Assembly (NCBI GenBank): GCA_900472625.1
Contig: UCIT01000005.1
Location: 1-64,000 of the forward strand
Direction: 5' to 3'
Source: Hyphomicrobiales bacterium
Lineage (GTDB): Bacteria; Pseudomonadota; Alphaproteobacteria; Rhizobiales; Rhizobiaceae
DNA: 64,000 bases
Below the pieces are notes generated by a model that was given only the letters and a program-made list of their open reading frames with translations, ran no database searches and was not told the origin of the DNA. Made by a program: the position numbers and the translations under genes. This document shows positions 25,856-34,594 of the stretch, in pieces; the first letter of the stretch is position 1, and each line of letters begins with the position of its first letter.

Positions 25856-27199
25856 TTACTTGGCACGCGAGCGATAGACGGTGTCGAGCCAGACGGCGAC
25901 GACGAGCACCGCGCCGACGACGACGCTCTGCAGCGGCGTGTCGACATGGGCGAGCACCATGCCGGACTGGAGGGACTGCATCACGAGCGCGCCGAGCATG
26001 GCGCCGGCAATGGTGCCGGTGCCGCCCGCAAGCGACGTGCCGCCGATAACGGCTGCAGCGATCGTATAAAGTTCGTCAAGCGTGCCTTGGGAATTGGTGG
26101 CGGCGTTGAGGCGGGCGGTGGAGATGGCGGCGGCGATTGCCGCCAGGATGCCCATCAGCGCGAAGATGCGCACCGTCACCCAGCGGGTCTTGATGCCGGC
26201 GAGTTCGGCGGCCTCGGGGTTGCCGCCGATGGCGAAGACATAGCGGCCGAAGCGCAGCCGGGTGGCGATGAAGGTCATGACGATGCCGACGACGATGGCG
26301 ATCAGCACCGGCACGGCAATGCCGTAGGGGATGTCGAGGCCGGTTTCGGGCCAGGGAATGTTGTTGGTCTCGGCGTATTTCTTGGCGATGTTGATCGGCC
26401 AATAGTAGCTGTTGGCGATCCAGATGGCGCCGAGGATCAGCACGCAGGAGAGGGCGGAGAGGACATATTCGGCCCAGACGGGGCGGCGGGGAAAGCCGAA
26501 GCGCTTGCGCTGGTGGCGCGAGTTGACGATGCTGCCGATGACGAACAGACAGGCGACGATGCCGACCACCCAACTCCAGGTGGCGCCGATCGAGCCCTCT
26601 GCGCCGCCGCCCATGATGCGGAAGGTCTGGTTCATCGGGGCGACCGTCTGGCCGCTGGTGACCAGCCATGTGGCGCCGCGCCAGACCAGCAGGCCGCCGA
26701 GCGTGACGATGAAGGAGGGGACGTTCAGAAAGGCGATGATGACGCCCTGGAAGGCGCCGATCAGGCCGCCGGCGATGACGCCGACCAGAAGCGTGATCAC
26801 CCATGTCATGGGGCTGTCGAAGCCGATCAGCTCAGGCAGGATTCTCGCCTGCGTCACGCCCATGACCATGCCGCAAAGGCCGAGCACGGAGCCGACCGAC
26901 AGATCGATGTTGCGGGTGACGATGATCAGCACCATGCCCGTGGTCATGATGGCGATATCGGTCGTCTGGACCGAGAGGTTCCAGAGATTGCGCGGGGTCA
27001 GAAACAGACCACCGGTGATGATGTGAAAGCCGATCCAGATGATGACAAGCGCGCCGATCATGCCGAGCAGGCGCGTGTCGATCTCTGTGGCGCGGAAGAA
27101 GCGGGTGATCGGATTGCTCTCCGCCACGCTCGGTCCGCTTGAAGATGTGGGTTTTACCATTTCGGGCCTTACCATTTCGGGCCTCGCCATTTTGGTCAT
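25856..27199 (-). CDS. xylH: xylose-type sugar ABC transporter permease
   Basis: The product is 447 residues from the Met of MTKMARPEM (27199). About ten membrane helices are visible, with the BPD_transp_2 family segments [20 protein letters not shown] and [20 protein letters not shown]. The N-terminus is a polar extension whose first residues repeat ([14 protein letters not shown]), encoded by tandem 15-base units. The true start could be any of three Met codons there. It forms the membrane channel of the transporter and ends 13 bases before xylG. Confidence 0.88.
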   Translation of the reverse strand: MTKMARPEMVRPEMVKPTSSSGPSVAESNPITRFFRATEIDTRLLGMIGALVIIWIGFHIITGGLFLTPRNLWNLSVQTTDIAIMTTGMVLIIVTRNIDLSVGSVLGLCGMVMGVTQARILPELIGFDSPMTWVITLLVGVIAGGLIGAFQGVIIAFLNVPSFIVTLGGLLVWRGATWLVTSGQTVAPMNQTFRIMGGGAEGSIGATWSWVVGIVACLFVIGSIVNSRHQRKRFGFPRRPVWAEYVLSALSCVLILGAIWIANSYYWPINIAKKYAETNNIPWPETGLDIPYGIAVPVLIAIVVGIVMTFIATRLRFGRYVFAIGGNPEAAELAGIKTRWVTVRIFALMGILAAIAAAISTARLNAATNSQGTLDELYTIAAAVIGGTSLAGGTGTIAGAMLGALVMQSLQSGMVLAHVDTPLQSVVVGAVLVVAVWLDTVYRSRAK

Positions 27200-27200
27200 G
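27156..27200 (-). repeat. three tandem 15-base units at the xylH start
   Basis: Units at 27156-27170, 27171-27185 and 27186-27200 share the plus-strand pattern RCCATTTYGG. The first two differ at one base. Each unit carries an ATG in frame with xylH, so the repeat multiplies potential start codons and lengthens the N-terminus by five residues per unit. Confidence 0.8.
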
Positions 27201-27422
27201 GGGAGCCGTTTCCCTGCTGTTGGCCGCCGTTGCCGGCGCTCGTGCCGCGGCATCGAGACGATGCTGCGCATTTCATGTTTTGCCCTAGTTTCAGGCCTTT
27301 GCCGTCAGGCCGTGTTCTGGCCTGGCGATCGCGGTGGTTCGATGATGGCGGCCTTTGTCGGCGTCAGGCGCTGCAGCGGTCGTGCCGTTGCAGCGCCTGA
27401 TCTCATGCCGTCAGGCTGTCGA

Positions 27423-28463
27423 TCAATCGCAAGCCTTGGTCGTGCCTGCCTTGACGCCCTGGCAGGCTTCGGCCTTGCTGATCCACTTGGCGTCGATGAC
27501 GACGTTCAGGTTGTCTTTGGTGATCGGCAGCGGCTTCAGGAAGACCGATTCCATCTTCACCTTCTTGGCGCCGCCGTCGAAGGTCTGGACGCCTTCGATT
27601 TCGGTCATCTTCTTGCCACCGGCGAGATCGAGAGCGATTTCGGCAGCACGCTTGCCGAGTTCGCGCGAGTCCTTCCAGACCGATACCGTCTGGGTGCCGA
27701 GAGCGACGCGGTTGAGCGCTGCCTTGTCGGCGTCCTGGCCGGAGACCGGAACGGAGCCGGCGAGGCCCTGGGCGTCGAGTGCTGCGATGGCGCCGCCGGC
27801 GGTGCCGTCGTTGGCGGCCACAACGGCATCGACCTTGTTGTTGTTGGCGGTCAGGAACTGTTCCATGTTGCGCTGGGCGTTTTCAGGCAGCCAGCCGTCG
27901 GTGTAGGCTTCGCCGACGTTCTTGATCTTGCCGGCGTCGATTGCTGGCTTGAGCACTTCCATGGCACCGGCAAACAGGAAGTCGGCGTTCGGATCGGTGG
28001 AGGAGCCCTTGATGAAGACGTAGTTGCCTTCCGGCTTCACCTTGAACACGCCCTGCGCCTGCAGACGACCGACTTCCTTGTTGTCGAAGGTCAGGTAGAA
28101 GGCAGCCGGGTTTTCGATCAGGCGGTCGTAGCCGACAACGGGGATGCCTTCGGCGGCGGCCTTTTCGATGGCCGGTCCGATTGCGTCACTGTCCTGGGCA
28201 AGAATGATGAGGGCGTTGGCACCCTGGGAAATCAACGATTCGACGTCGGTCAGCTGCTTTGCGGCAGACGACTGGGCGTCGGCGGAAATGTACTTGGCAC
28301 CCTTGGCTTCCAGTGCTGCCTTGATGGCGGCTTCGTCGGTTTTCCAGCGCTCCTCCTGGAAATTCGACCAGGACACGCCGACAACGAGGTCGGCAGCCAT
28401 GGCGGCGGTATGCACCGTCACGAGGATGGCCGCGCCGGCCATCAGCTTCAAAATAGACTTCAT
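27423..28463 (-). CDS. xylF: D-xylose-type periplasmic sugar-binding protein
   Basis: The product is 346 residues with a signal peptide ending at AAMAA. The mature start ([20 protein letters not shown]) closely follows the XylF pattern. Other type-I sugar-binding landmarks are [50 protein letters not shown] and [12 protein letters not shown]. It delivers pentose to XylHG. The gene is first of the operon, about 220 bases before the next gene of the operon and divergent from the ROK repressor. Ligand identity is inferred from similarity. Confidence 0.9.
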   Translation of the reverse strand: MKSILKLMAGAAILVTVHTAAMAADLVVGVSWSNFQEERWKTDEAAIKAALEAKGAKYISADAQSSAAKQLTDVESLISQGANALIILAQDSDAIGPAIEKAAAEGIPVVGYDRLIENPAAFYLTFDNKEVGRLQAQGVFKVKPEGNYVFIKGSSTDPNADFLFAGAMEVLKPAIDAGKIKNVGEAYTDGWLPENAQRNMEQFLTANNNKVDAVVAANDGTAGGAIAALDAQGLAGSVPVSGQDADKAALNRVALGTQTVSVWKDSRELGKRAAEIALDLAGGKKMTEIEGVQTFDGGAKKVKMESVFLKPLPITKDNLNVVIDAKWISKAEACQGVKAGTTKACD

Positions 28464-28548
28464 TTCATCCTCCCGAATGGATAGCGGCCAGCCCCAGCCA
28501 GTGGTTCCTCCGGCCGCCGCGATTTGCTGTCGGGAAAGTTTTCATTAT

Positions 28549-28567
28549 TTTCTCGACAGTCGAGAAA
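28549..28567. promoter_or_regulatory. ROK repressor operator (perfect inverted repeat)
   Basis: TTTCTCGAC-A-GTCGAGAAA is a perfect 9+9 bp palindrome with one central base. It lies about 85 bases upstream of xylF and 125 bases upstream of the ROK start. The TTTC-GAAA outer ends fit ROK/XylR-type operators. It probably serves both genes. Confidence 0.75.
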
Positions 28568-28690
28568 TTAAGTGTCAGAGAATTTTTCAACTGTCAACAC
28601 TGCACTACCGGGTAAGTGGCGCGCACTTGCAAGTTGCCGGAGATGCGGTGTGAACGAGGGCGGAATGCACGCAGGGATAGGGCGGCCTCT

Positions 28691-29905
28691 ATGCTGACCA
28701 AGTCGAGTACGGAACTGGTCCGGCAACGCAACAGCGTGCTGGTGCTTGCCGCGCTCAGACGGCACGGCCTGCTTGCGCACACAGAACTTTCTGATTTCAC
28801 AGGGCTTTCGTCGGCAACGATCTCGGCGATTACCGCCGATCTCGAAAAGGCGCGGGTGATCGAGAAGTCCGAGCAGCAGGCGGCCAGCGGGCGCGGGCGG
28901 CCGCGGGTGCAGTTCCGGCAGCGGCGCGATTGCGGCTATCTCATCGTCGTGATCATCTCATCCGACGGCGTGCAATATTCGCTGGTGGACTATGCCGGCA
29001 AACTGATCGACCGGTTCAGCGAGGAGCGGTCGCACGATCCCGCCGGCGCGGCGCGATTCGTCACCGCGATCCGCGAGGGGCTGGAGCGCATCCTCAGCCG
29101 CTCGAGGATCGGGCGCGAAAATGTCATGCTGATCTCGATCAGCAGCAAGGGGCTGGTGAACCCGGATGCGGCGGTGCTGACATGGTCGCCGATTTTCGGC
29201 AGCGAGCGGATCGATTTCGAGGCGATGCTACGGCCGGACTGGCAGACGAGGATCATTCTCGACAACGAAACGCTGCTGGTGGCGGCAGCGCTCGGCGCGC
29301 GCGAGGAGGCGGCGCATCCGGATGGCCTGCGGTCGCTGACGGCGCTGTCGCTCGGCCACAGCATCGGGCTCGGCATCGTCCGGCGGACGGCGCCGGGGGA
29401 ACGGGAGATCTCGGCTCCCAATTTCGGGCACATGCTGCATGTGCCGAACGGCGGTCTCTGTCGTTGCGGCAGCCGGGGCTGCATCGAGGCCTATGCCGGG
29501 TTCTATGCCATCCTGCGCATGGCCTTCGAGGTGCCTGACGACACGATCCCGGCGAAGTTCGTGCCGCTGGGCGAACTGGACAAGATCGCCGCCCGCGCCC
29601 GGCAGGGCCACCGCATGTCGGCCTTCGCCTTCCGCCAGGCCGGCATCGCGCTTGGCAACGGGCTGTCGCGCCTGCTCAGTCTGACGGAACGCATGCCTGT
29701 CGTCATCACCGGGCAGGGCACGCGCTACTACGATCTCCTGCAGCAGGGGATCGCCGAGGGGCTGGCGCAATCCCATATGGTGCGGATGGAAGGAATGCCG
29801 GAGCTGCGCGTCGAGCTCGACGAGCAGCTGCTGGTGTTCGAGGGGCATCTGAACCGGGCGCTGTCGGTGATCGACGCCGATATCGTTCGGGCCGGGCTGA
29901 CCTAG
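28691..29905 (+). CDS. ROK family transcriptional regulator (XylR-like)
   Basis: The start is taken at MLTKSSTELVRQRN (28691), giving 404 residues; an earlier ATG at 28616 is possible. A winged-helix DNA-binding domain (about 10-75, LLAHTELSDFTGLSSATISA) is followed by a ROK sugar-kinase-like domain with the zinc motif C-x-C-G-x2-G-C (GGLCRCGSRGCIEAYAG). Divergence from xylFHG with a clear palindrome between them indicates a pentose-responsive repressor. Its stop overlaps that of the convergent acyltransferase within one CTAG. Confidence 0.88.
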   Translation: MLTKSSTELVRQRNSVLVLAALRRHGLLAHTELSDFTGLSSATISAITADLEKARVIEKSEQQAASGRGRPRVQFRQRRDCGYLIVVIISSDGVQYSLVDYAGKLIDRFSEERSHDPAGAARFVTAIREGLERILSRSRIGRENVMLISISSKGLVNPDAAVLTWSPIFGSERIDFEAMLRPDWQTRIILDNETLLVAAALGAREEAAHPDGLRSLTALSLGHSIGLGIVRRTAPGEREISAPNFGHMLHVPNGGLCRCGSRGCIEAYAGFYAILRMAFEVPDDTIPAKFVPLGELDKIAARARQGHRMSAFAFRQAGIALGNGLSRLLSLTERMPVVITGQGTRYYDLLQQGIAEGLAQSHMVRMEGMPELRVELDEQLLVFEGHLNRALSVIDADIVRAGLT

Positions 29906-31047
29906 ACGGCTGGTGCACGGCGTTTGGTCAACGCGCGGCCGATCTTTTGTCCCTGCATCTCGATAAACCGGTGGCCGATGGCGGAAAGCGCGTAGGTGAT
30001 CGGTATGGTGATGGCAATCGACAGCAGGAAGCGCTGGAAATTACTGATCGAATGACCGTAAGCCTGCATCAGCTCGGCGATCACCGGCTGCATGATCAGC
30101 AGGTGGATCAGGTAGGCGCCGAACGAGAGTTCGCCGAGTTCGTGGCAGAAACGGTTGCCCATGAACTCAGAAATCCGATTCAGCGGGTTTGCCAGTTGCC
30201 TTGGCAGGTGCGCGTGAAAAATCAGCGCGAAGAAGGCAGTGACGAGCCCGAGGCGGACGATCTCGCGCAACACCGTCATGCCGCCACCGATCGGAACCGC
30301 CACGAAGGCAAGCGCCAAGGCATAGTGCAACAGCGCCCGTTCTCGGCGGACATTCAGCGCGCCGGCAAGCAGCATGCCGGCGGCGAAGACATGCATCTTC
30401 AGCGGCAGGAAGGCTGGCATCGGAAAGTTGATGCCGGCCACACGGACTGCGGTGGCAATCGCCACGCCGAGGACGACGATCCCAACGCTGGCGCGGAGCC
30501 AGCCCAGCCTCTGGACGAACAGCATCAGGAACGGCAACACGGCATAGAACTGCATTTCCAGACTGATGCTCCAGTCCGGCAGCGGCGTACGGAAGGCGTG
30601 GCCAGGCGACAGGCCAAACAGGAAACTGACATGCAGCAGGATGTTTTCCAGGCTGCCGTCCAGATATCGTTCAGGCATTTGCGGCGTGACGTTGAGGAAG
30701 TGGTCGATTGTCATGCGGCTTTCGAAGATGAGCGGGCCGAGCGCGATGGCGATCGCCAGCATGACATAATAAAGCGGTGCGATGCGAAAGAACCGGCGCG
30801 TCCAGAAGCTCGACCATGTCGAGACGTCGCCCCACGGCTCCTTGTTCTCGCGCAACTGATAGTGAAACACCATCAGGAAACCGGACAGCATGATAAAGAG
30901 ATCGACGCCGAGATCGGGATCGCCGATCAAAGGCAGATGCCAGCCGGTGAGCAACATGGCATGCCCGACCAGCACCCATAAAGCCGCCAGTCCGCGCAAT
31001 CCATCGAGGCTGCCGATGCGGCTGGAAGAGGCCAATATATCCACCAT
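29902..31047 (-). CDS. acyltransferase-3 family membrane protein (OafA-like, no SGNH domain)
   Basis: The product is 381 residues with about ten membrane helices. The family signature is clear at the N-terminus: SRIGSLDGLRGLAALWVLVG followed by H, and SGFLMVFHYQL. Nod- and exopolysaccharide-modifying acyltransferases belong here, with the membrane His as catalytic residue. There is no SGNH extension, unlike the gene at 22.5 kb. No polysaccharide genes are adjacent, so the acceptor is unknown. The ribosome-binding site is weak (GAG only). Confidence 0.85.
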   Translation of the reverse strand: MVDILASSSRIGSLDGLRGLAALWVLVGHAMLLTGWHLPLIGDPDLGVDLFIMLSGFLMVFHYQLRENKEPWGDVSTWSSFWTRRFFRIAPLYYVMLAIAIALGPLIFESRMTIDHFLNVTPQMPERYLDGSLENILLHVSFLFGLSPGHAFRTPLPDWSISLEMQFYAVLPFLMLFVQRLGWLRASVGIVVLGVAIATAVRVAGINFPMPAFLPLKMHVFAAGMLLAGALNVRRERALLHYALALAFVAVPIGGGMTVLREIVRLGLVTAFFALIFHAHLPRQLANPLNRISEFMGNRFCHELGELSFGAYLIHLLIMQPVIAELMQAYGHSISNFQRFLLSIAITIPITYALSAIGHRFIEMQGQKIGRALTKRRAPAV

Positions 31048-31294
31048 CCATTTACCACTCAGTTAATCGGAGGTTGCATGAATGGCCCGAAAGCTGAGGG
31101 AATCCAATGGAAATTCGGAGGGGAGCGCTTTGTAACACACGTCAGACGTTCGAAAAATTCGCTAATATTCCAATGTCGCCAACGCACTTATCAGGCGCAG
31201 GCCGCAGGCCTCTTTGTGATCGGAGTAGGGGAATGTTACAGGCGGTTTTGCTGGAAACAGGCTTGGTGGCGGCACTATGATCGGAGTCAAAAAC
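31048..31294. other. intergenic region without recognisable genes
   Basis: No ORF with a ribosome-binding site, RNA or repeat was recognised between the acyltransferase start and the terminator of the oxidoreductase gene. Its function is presumably the promoter of the leftward acyltransferase. Confidence 0.4.
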
Positions 31295-31330
31295 GAGAAA
31301 TGGCCGGGGTTCGGGGCCCGGCCATTTCTC
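31295..31330 (-). terminator. intrinsic terminator of iolG
   Basis: A perfect 14-bp stem (31295-31308 with 31317-31330) and an 8-base loop are followed on the minus strand by GTTTTTGA. It is 29 bases after the iolG stop. Confidence 0.9.
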
Positions 31331-31359
31331 ATGTGCGGCGTTCGGTCGGGAGAAAACCG

Positions 31360-32352
31360 TCAGCCGATCTTGATCGCCTTGCCTTCCTTGACGGACTGGA
31401 CCGCGGCGTCGGCAAGCGCCAGGGCCGCAAGGCCGTCGGCACCCGAAGGCGAGATCTTGGCGCCCTTCTGGATCGCAGCGATGAAGGCGGCGATCTCGTT
31501 GGCGTAGGCTTCGGTGTAGCGGGTCATGAAGAAATCGTGCAGCGGCGGGCGGGTGTAGCCTTCGCCGTTGGCGACCTCGATCGAGACGGCGCGCTGGTTC
31601 TCGGCCGAGACCATGCCCTTGGAGCCGTGCACCTCGATACGCTGGTCGTAGCCGTAGGTGGCGCGGCGGGAGTTGGAGATGATCGCCTGCTTGCCGGACT
31701 TGGTCTGGAGGATGACCGAGACGCTGTCGTAGTCGCCGGCTTCACCGATCGCCTTGTCGACCAGAACGGCGGCCGTGGCGGTGACCAGCACCGGTTCTTC
31801 CCCGAGCAGGAAGCGCGCCATGTCGAAATCGTGGATGGTCATGTCGCGGAAGATGCCGCCGGAGCGCTTGATATAATCCACCGGCGGGGCGCCAGGATCG
31901 CGCGAGGTGATGGTGACCATTTCCACGTCGCCGATGCGGCCATCGTCGATCGCCTTGCGCACGGCCATGAAATGCGGATCGAAGCGGCGGTTGAAGCCGA
32001 CCATCAGCTTGCCCTTGGTCTCGTCGACCACCTTGATGCAGGCCTTGACACGTGCGACGTCGAGATCGACCGGCTTTTCGCAGAAGATCGCCTTGCCGGC
32101 GCGGGCAAAACGCTCGATCAGGTCGGCATGGGTGTCAGTCGGCGTGCAGATGACGACGGCGTCGATATCCTTTGCGGCTTCGATCGCCTCGATCGTGCGC
32201 ACTTCGCAGCCGTAGGACGCGGCAATCGCGTCGGCGGCCTGCGGAAAGGCGTCGGCGACGGCGACGAGCGTGGCGTTGGCATCGGCGCTTACCGCCTTGG
32301 CGTGAACCTTGCCGATGCGACCGGCACCGAGAAGACCAAATCTGACTGTCAT
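31360..32352 (-). CDS. iolG: inositol 2-dehydrogenase (Gfo/Idh/MocA family)
   Basis: The start is the ATG at 32352, with GGGAGGA 5 bases upstream, giving 330 residues. The Rossmann NAD site is GLLGAGRIGKVHAKA. The family EKP motif is present (AIFCEKPVDLDVAR), as is the catalytic-domain segment MTIHDFDMARFLLGEEP with the expected Asp and His. The enzyme oxidises myo-inositol to 2-keto-myo-inositol; related activities on scyllo-inositol or sugars cannot be excluded. A GGAA-N6-TTCC site of the IolR type lies 65 bases upstream, which supports the inositol assignment. It is monocistronic. Confidence 0.85.
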   Translation of the reverse strand: MTVRFGLLGAGRIGKVHAKAVSADANATLVAVADAFPQAADAIAASYGCEVRTIEAIEAAKDIDAVVICTPTDTHADLIERFARAGKAIFCEKPVDLDVARVKACIKVVDETKGKLMVGFNRRFDPHFMAVRKAIDDGRIGDVEMVTITSRDPGAPPVDYIKRSGGIFRDMTIHDFDMARFLLGEEPVLVTATAAVLVDKAIGEAGDYDSVSVILQTKSGKQAIISNSRRATYGYDQRIEVHGSKGMVSAENQRAVSIEVANGEGYTRPPLHDFFMTRYTEAYANEIAAFIAAIQKGAKISPSGADGLAALALADAAVQSVKEGKAIKIG

Positions 32353-32373
32353 GACTTCCTCCCTTGAATTCGG

Positions 32374-32430
32374 TTCCGTTGCATACGGAATGAATGAACC
32401 GAATTTATATCCTTCTGGAATTTTCATTCC
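32374..32430 (-). promoter_or_regulatory. iolG promoter region with IolR-like site and second palindrome
   Basis: GGAA-TTTTCA-TTCC at 32417-32430 fits the GGAA-N6-TTCC consensus reported for Sinorhizobium IolR. A second palindrome, TTCCGT-tgcat-ACGGAA, lies at 32374-32390, 22 bases before the ATG, where it could act as a roadblock operator. Confidence 0.55.
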
Positions 32431-32521
32431 ATTTTATCGCTTCGCCGTCAAGCCCGCGCCTCTTTCACATTTGCGGAAACCATCTTAAAGACGGGCTTGG
32501 CGTTTTACATATGGGAACAAG

Positions 32522-32773
32522 ATGCAGCTGATCGATCCAAGCCACCCTGCCTACCGCGCATTGTGGGTGCGTATCCTCATCGTCGCGGTCTGTTTCGGCT
32601 GGGCTGTGGTCGAGATCACCACCGGCGATCCCTTCTGGGCCGTGCTGTCGGCCGGCGCCGGCGCCTATGCCGCCTACATGCTGCTATGGAGCTACAAGCC
32701 GCCGGAAGACAAGCCGGCAGAGACGGCGGAAACGCTCGACGCGCCGACGGACACGTCGAAAGATGCCGAATAA
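32522..32773 (+). CDS. small membrane protein, 83 residues
   Basis: Two membrane helices (about residues 16-33 and 38-58) are followed by an acidic, threonine-rich tail (PPEDKPAETAETLDAPTDTS). The gene starts at an ATG preceded by only a weak AACAAG. I know conserved rhizobial proteins of this size and layout, but no function. Its stop is directly adjacent to the stop of the convergent gene at 32774. Confidence 0.7.
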   Translation: MQLIDPSHPAYRALWVRILIVAVCFGWAVVEITTGDPFWAVLSAGAGAYAAYMLLWSYKPPEDKPAETAETLDAPTDTSKDAE

Positions 32774-33262
32774 TCAGCGACGACCGCTGCGTGTCCTGCG
32801 CCTGATCGCTTCGTCGATCAAAAGGTTGGCGACGGTCATGCGCTTGGTGGCGTTGTCGCGAAACAGCGGGTGGATGCCGTCGGGGTGATTCGTCTTGGCG
32901 AAAGCACGGCGTTTGTCGCTGAGGCTTTGAACAGTATCCTGCTGGCTGATGGCGAGTTCGGCGGCAATCTCCTGCGGCGCCGTTCTTTCTAGATGCGCGG
33001 GCATAACTGGTTCTGGTACAGGCTCCGGCGTGACCGGGACTTCGTTCACCAGTGACGGCGCGGTTTCGACTTCGAGATTGTCTATATAGGCCTGGCCTGG
33101 CTGGGCGGATGGCGCCGAGACACCCTCCATGACGTCGAAGGCGAGGCTGGTGGTGAAGCCGGGCACGCGATGTGATGCCGGCGCGGCGTCATCCGACGCG
33201 TCCTCGTCCTCCGCCTTCAGGCGATCGAGGACCGACTGGAACACCGATTGCCCGAACAGCAT
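32774..33262 (-). CDS. protein with degenerate C-terminal J-domain-like segment
   Basis: The product is 162 residues. The N-terminal ~100 residues are low-complexity, rich in Pro, Glu and Val. Residues about 110-160 read LSDKRRAFAKTNHPDGIHPL, with the HPD tripeptide of J-domains preceded by a basic helix, then RMTVANLLIDEAIRR. Full DnaJ helices I and IV are not apparent. A small DnaK-cochaperone or a former J-domain protein are both possible. It lies between a small membrane protein and gbpR. Confidence 0.65.
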   Translation of the reverse strand: MLFGQSVFQSVLDRLKAEDEDASDDAAPASHRVPGFTTSLAFDVMEGVSAPSAQPGQAYIDNLEVETAPSLVNEVPVTPEPVPEPVMPAHLERTAPQEIAAELAISQQDTVQSLSDKRRAFAKTNHPDGIHPLFRDNATKRMTVANLLIDEAIRRRTRSGRR

Positions 33263-33318
33263 CTACGCCTCCCTTTCGCGAAGGCGCATATGACGCTGTG
33301 AAGATGGCGCGGGGCTGG

Positions 33319-34323
33319 TCAACCGCTGCCCTTTCGGGCTTCGGCCAGCACCAGATCATAGAGAAGACGGGCGCTCGGGGGCAGGGCGCGTTCCCGAGCC
33401 GTGATCAGGCTGTAGGGCCGCACGTTGATCTCGAAGTCGATCGGCAGGACGCGGACGTCGGAGGCGCGCGAGCGCTGCGTCGCCAAGAAGTGCGCGACGT
33501 CGATGGCGATCGGGGCGATGGCGTCGGTCTGGCAGACGATCGCGCAGGTGAGCAGCAGCGACGAGGTGTTGACGACATTGTCCGGCAGCGCCACGCCGCG
33601 CGACAGGAACAGATCCTCGATCGTCCGGCGCAAAAGCGTGCCCGGCGGCTGGAACACCCAGTCGAATTCCATGAGATCCGTCAGCGTGGCGGCGCCTTTC
33701 TTCAGCAGTGGATGGCCGCTGCGCACGATGAGGCAAGCGCGCTCGACGCCGATCTCCTGCACCTCGAACAGACGCGGATTGAGATCGTCGGGGATGCGGC
33801 TGATAATGAAGTCGTGGCGGGCGGCCAGAAGCTCGCGGGCCAGCACGTTGCTGGTCTCGACCTGGATGTTGACCTCAATGCCTGGCAGCGCCGTGCGGAT
33901 GTGTTTGATGGCGGGCACGATCAGGCTCATGGCGGGCGCGGTGACGGCGCCGATATAGACGGATCCGCCCTTGCCGGTCCTCAGTTCGGCGATCTCGCGG
34001 CTGGCCTCGCGCAGTTCCAGCATGATCTTGCGCGCACGCCTGGCGAGTGCTTCGCCGAAGGTCGTGAGCACCACGCCGCGGGCGACGCGTTCATAGAGCG
34101 GCGTCTTCACGATCGTCTCCATTTCCGACAGCATTCGCGACGCGGCGGGCTGGGAAATGTTCAGTGCTTCGGCGGCGGCCGAAATCTGGCCGCTATCTTC
34201 GATTGCGACGATCATGCGCAGGTGATTCAGCTTGAGTCCCGCCCTGAGAAGGCCGTCATCCCCAAAAATATCTGTCTGTATATCCACGGTTTCTAATGCC
34301 AGAGGCCCTGTAATGATCGTCAT
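33319..34323 (-). CDS. gbpR: LysR family regulator of the sugar-binding locus
   Basis: The start is the ATG at 34323, with GGGGAGG 8 bases upstream, giving 334 residues. The helix-turn-helix (SGQISAAAEALNISQPAASR) begins after a ~40-residue N-terminal extension, and a LysR substrate domain follows. In Agrobacterium, GbpR sits divergently from chvE and regulates it in response to sugars; the identical position here is the main ground for the symbol. It probably binds between the two genes and also controls itself. Confidence 0.82.
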   Translation of the reverse strand: MTIITGPLALETVDIQTDIFGDDGLLRAGLKLNHLRMIVAIEDSGQISAAAEALNISQPAASRMLSEMETIVKTPLYERVARGVVLTTFGEALARRARKIMLELREASREIAELRTGKGGSVYIGAVTAPAMSLIVPAIKHIRTALPGIEVNIQVETSNVLARELLAARHDFIISRIPDDLNPRLFEVQEIGVERACLIVRSGHPLLKKGAATLTDLMEFDWVFQPPGTLLRRTIEDLFLSRGVALPDNVVNTSSLLLTCAIVCQTDAIAPIAIDVAHFLATQRSRASDVRVLPIDFEINVRPYSLITARERALPPSARLLYDLVLAEARKGSG

Positions 34324-34373
34324 GGTTGCAGCCTCCCCACTGCCTTCCATCAAAAGTAATACTTTTTAACGAT

Positions 34374-34389
34374 ATACCAAATTTGTTAT
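34374..34389. promoter_or_regulatory. candidate GbpR operator
   Basis: ATAcCAAATTTGtTAT is a 16-bp near-perfect palindrome 51 bases upstream of gbpR. A TTGACA hexamer begins 20 bases further right, on the chvE side. The gbpR-chvE gap is markedly AT-rich compared with its neighbours. The palindrome is seen directly; GbpR binding is inferred from position. Confidence 0.5.
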
Positions 34390-34594
34390 GCTTTTTGCCA
34401 GTTATTCTATTTGACAGTTATAGGAATCCATACCAGTTTGCCGCCGTGTGCCCGACGGCACTCACACGTGTGAGAGCGTGGAGGAGACCTACTTCGTTTC
34501 TCACCATATGAAGTATTATCCAATACGGAACCTGTCACAGTTTCGGGGCGGGCGAGGAGTCGTCCGCGTATTTATTTAACTTAGGGAGAGAGAG

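Noticed and set aside
24934..27142. Two long plus-strand frames opposite xylG and xylH
   Set aside because: They show composition typical of antisense frames in GC-rich DNA (Asp-, Gly- and Ala-rich) and no recognisable fold or start site.
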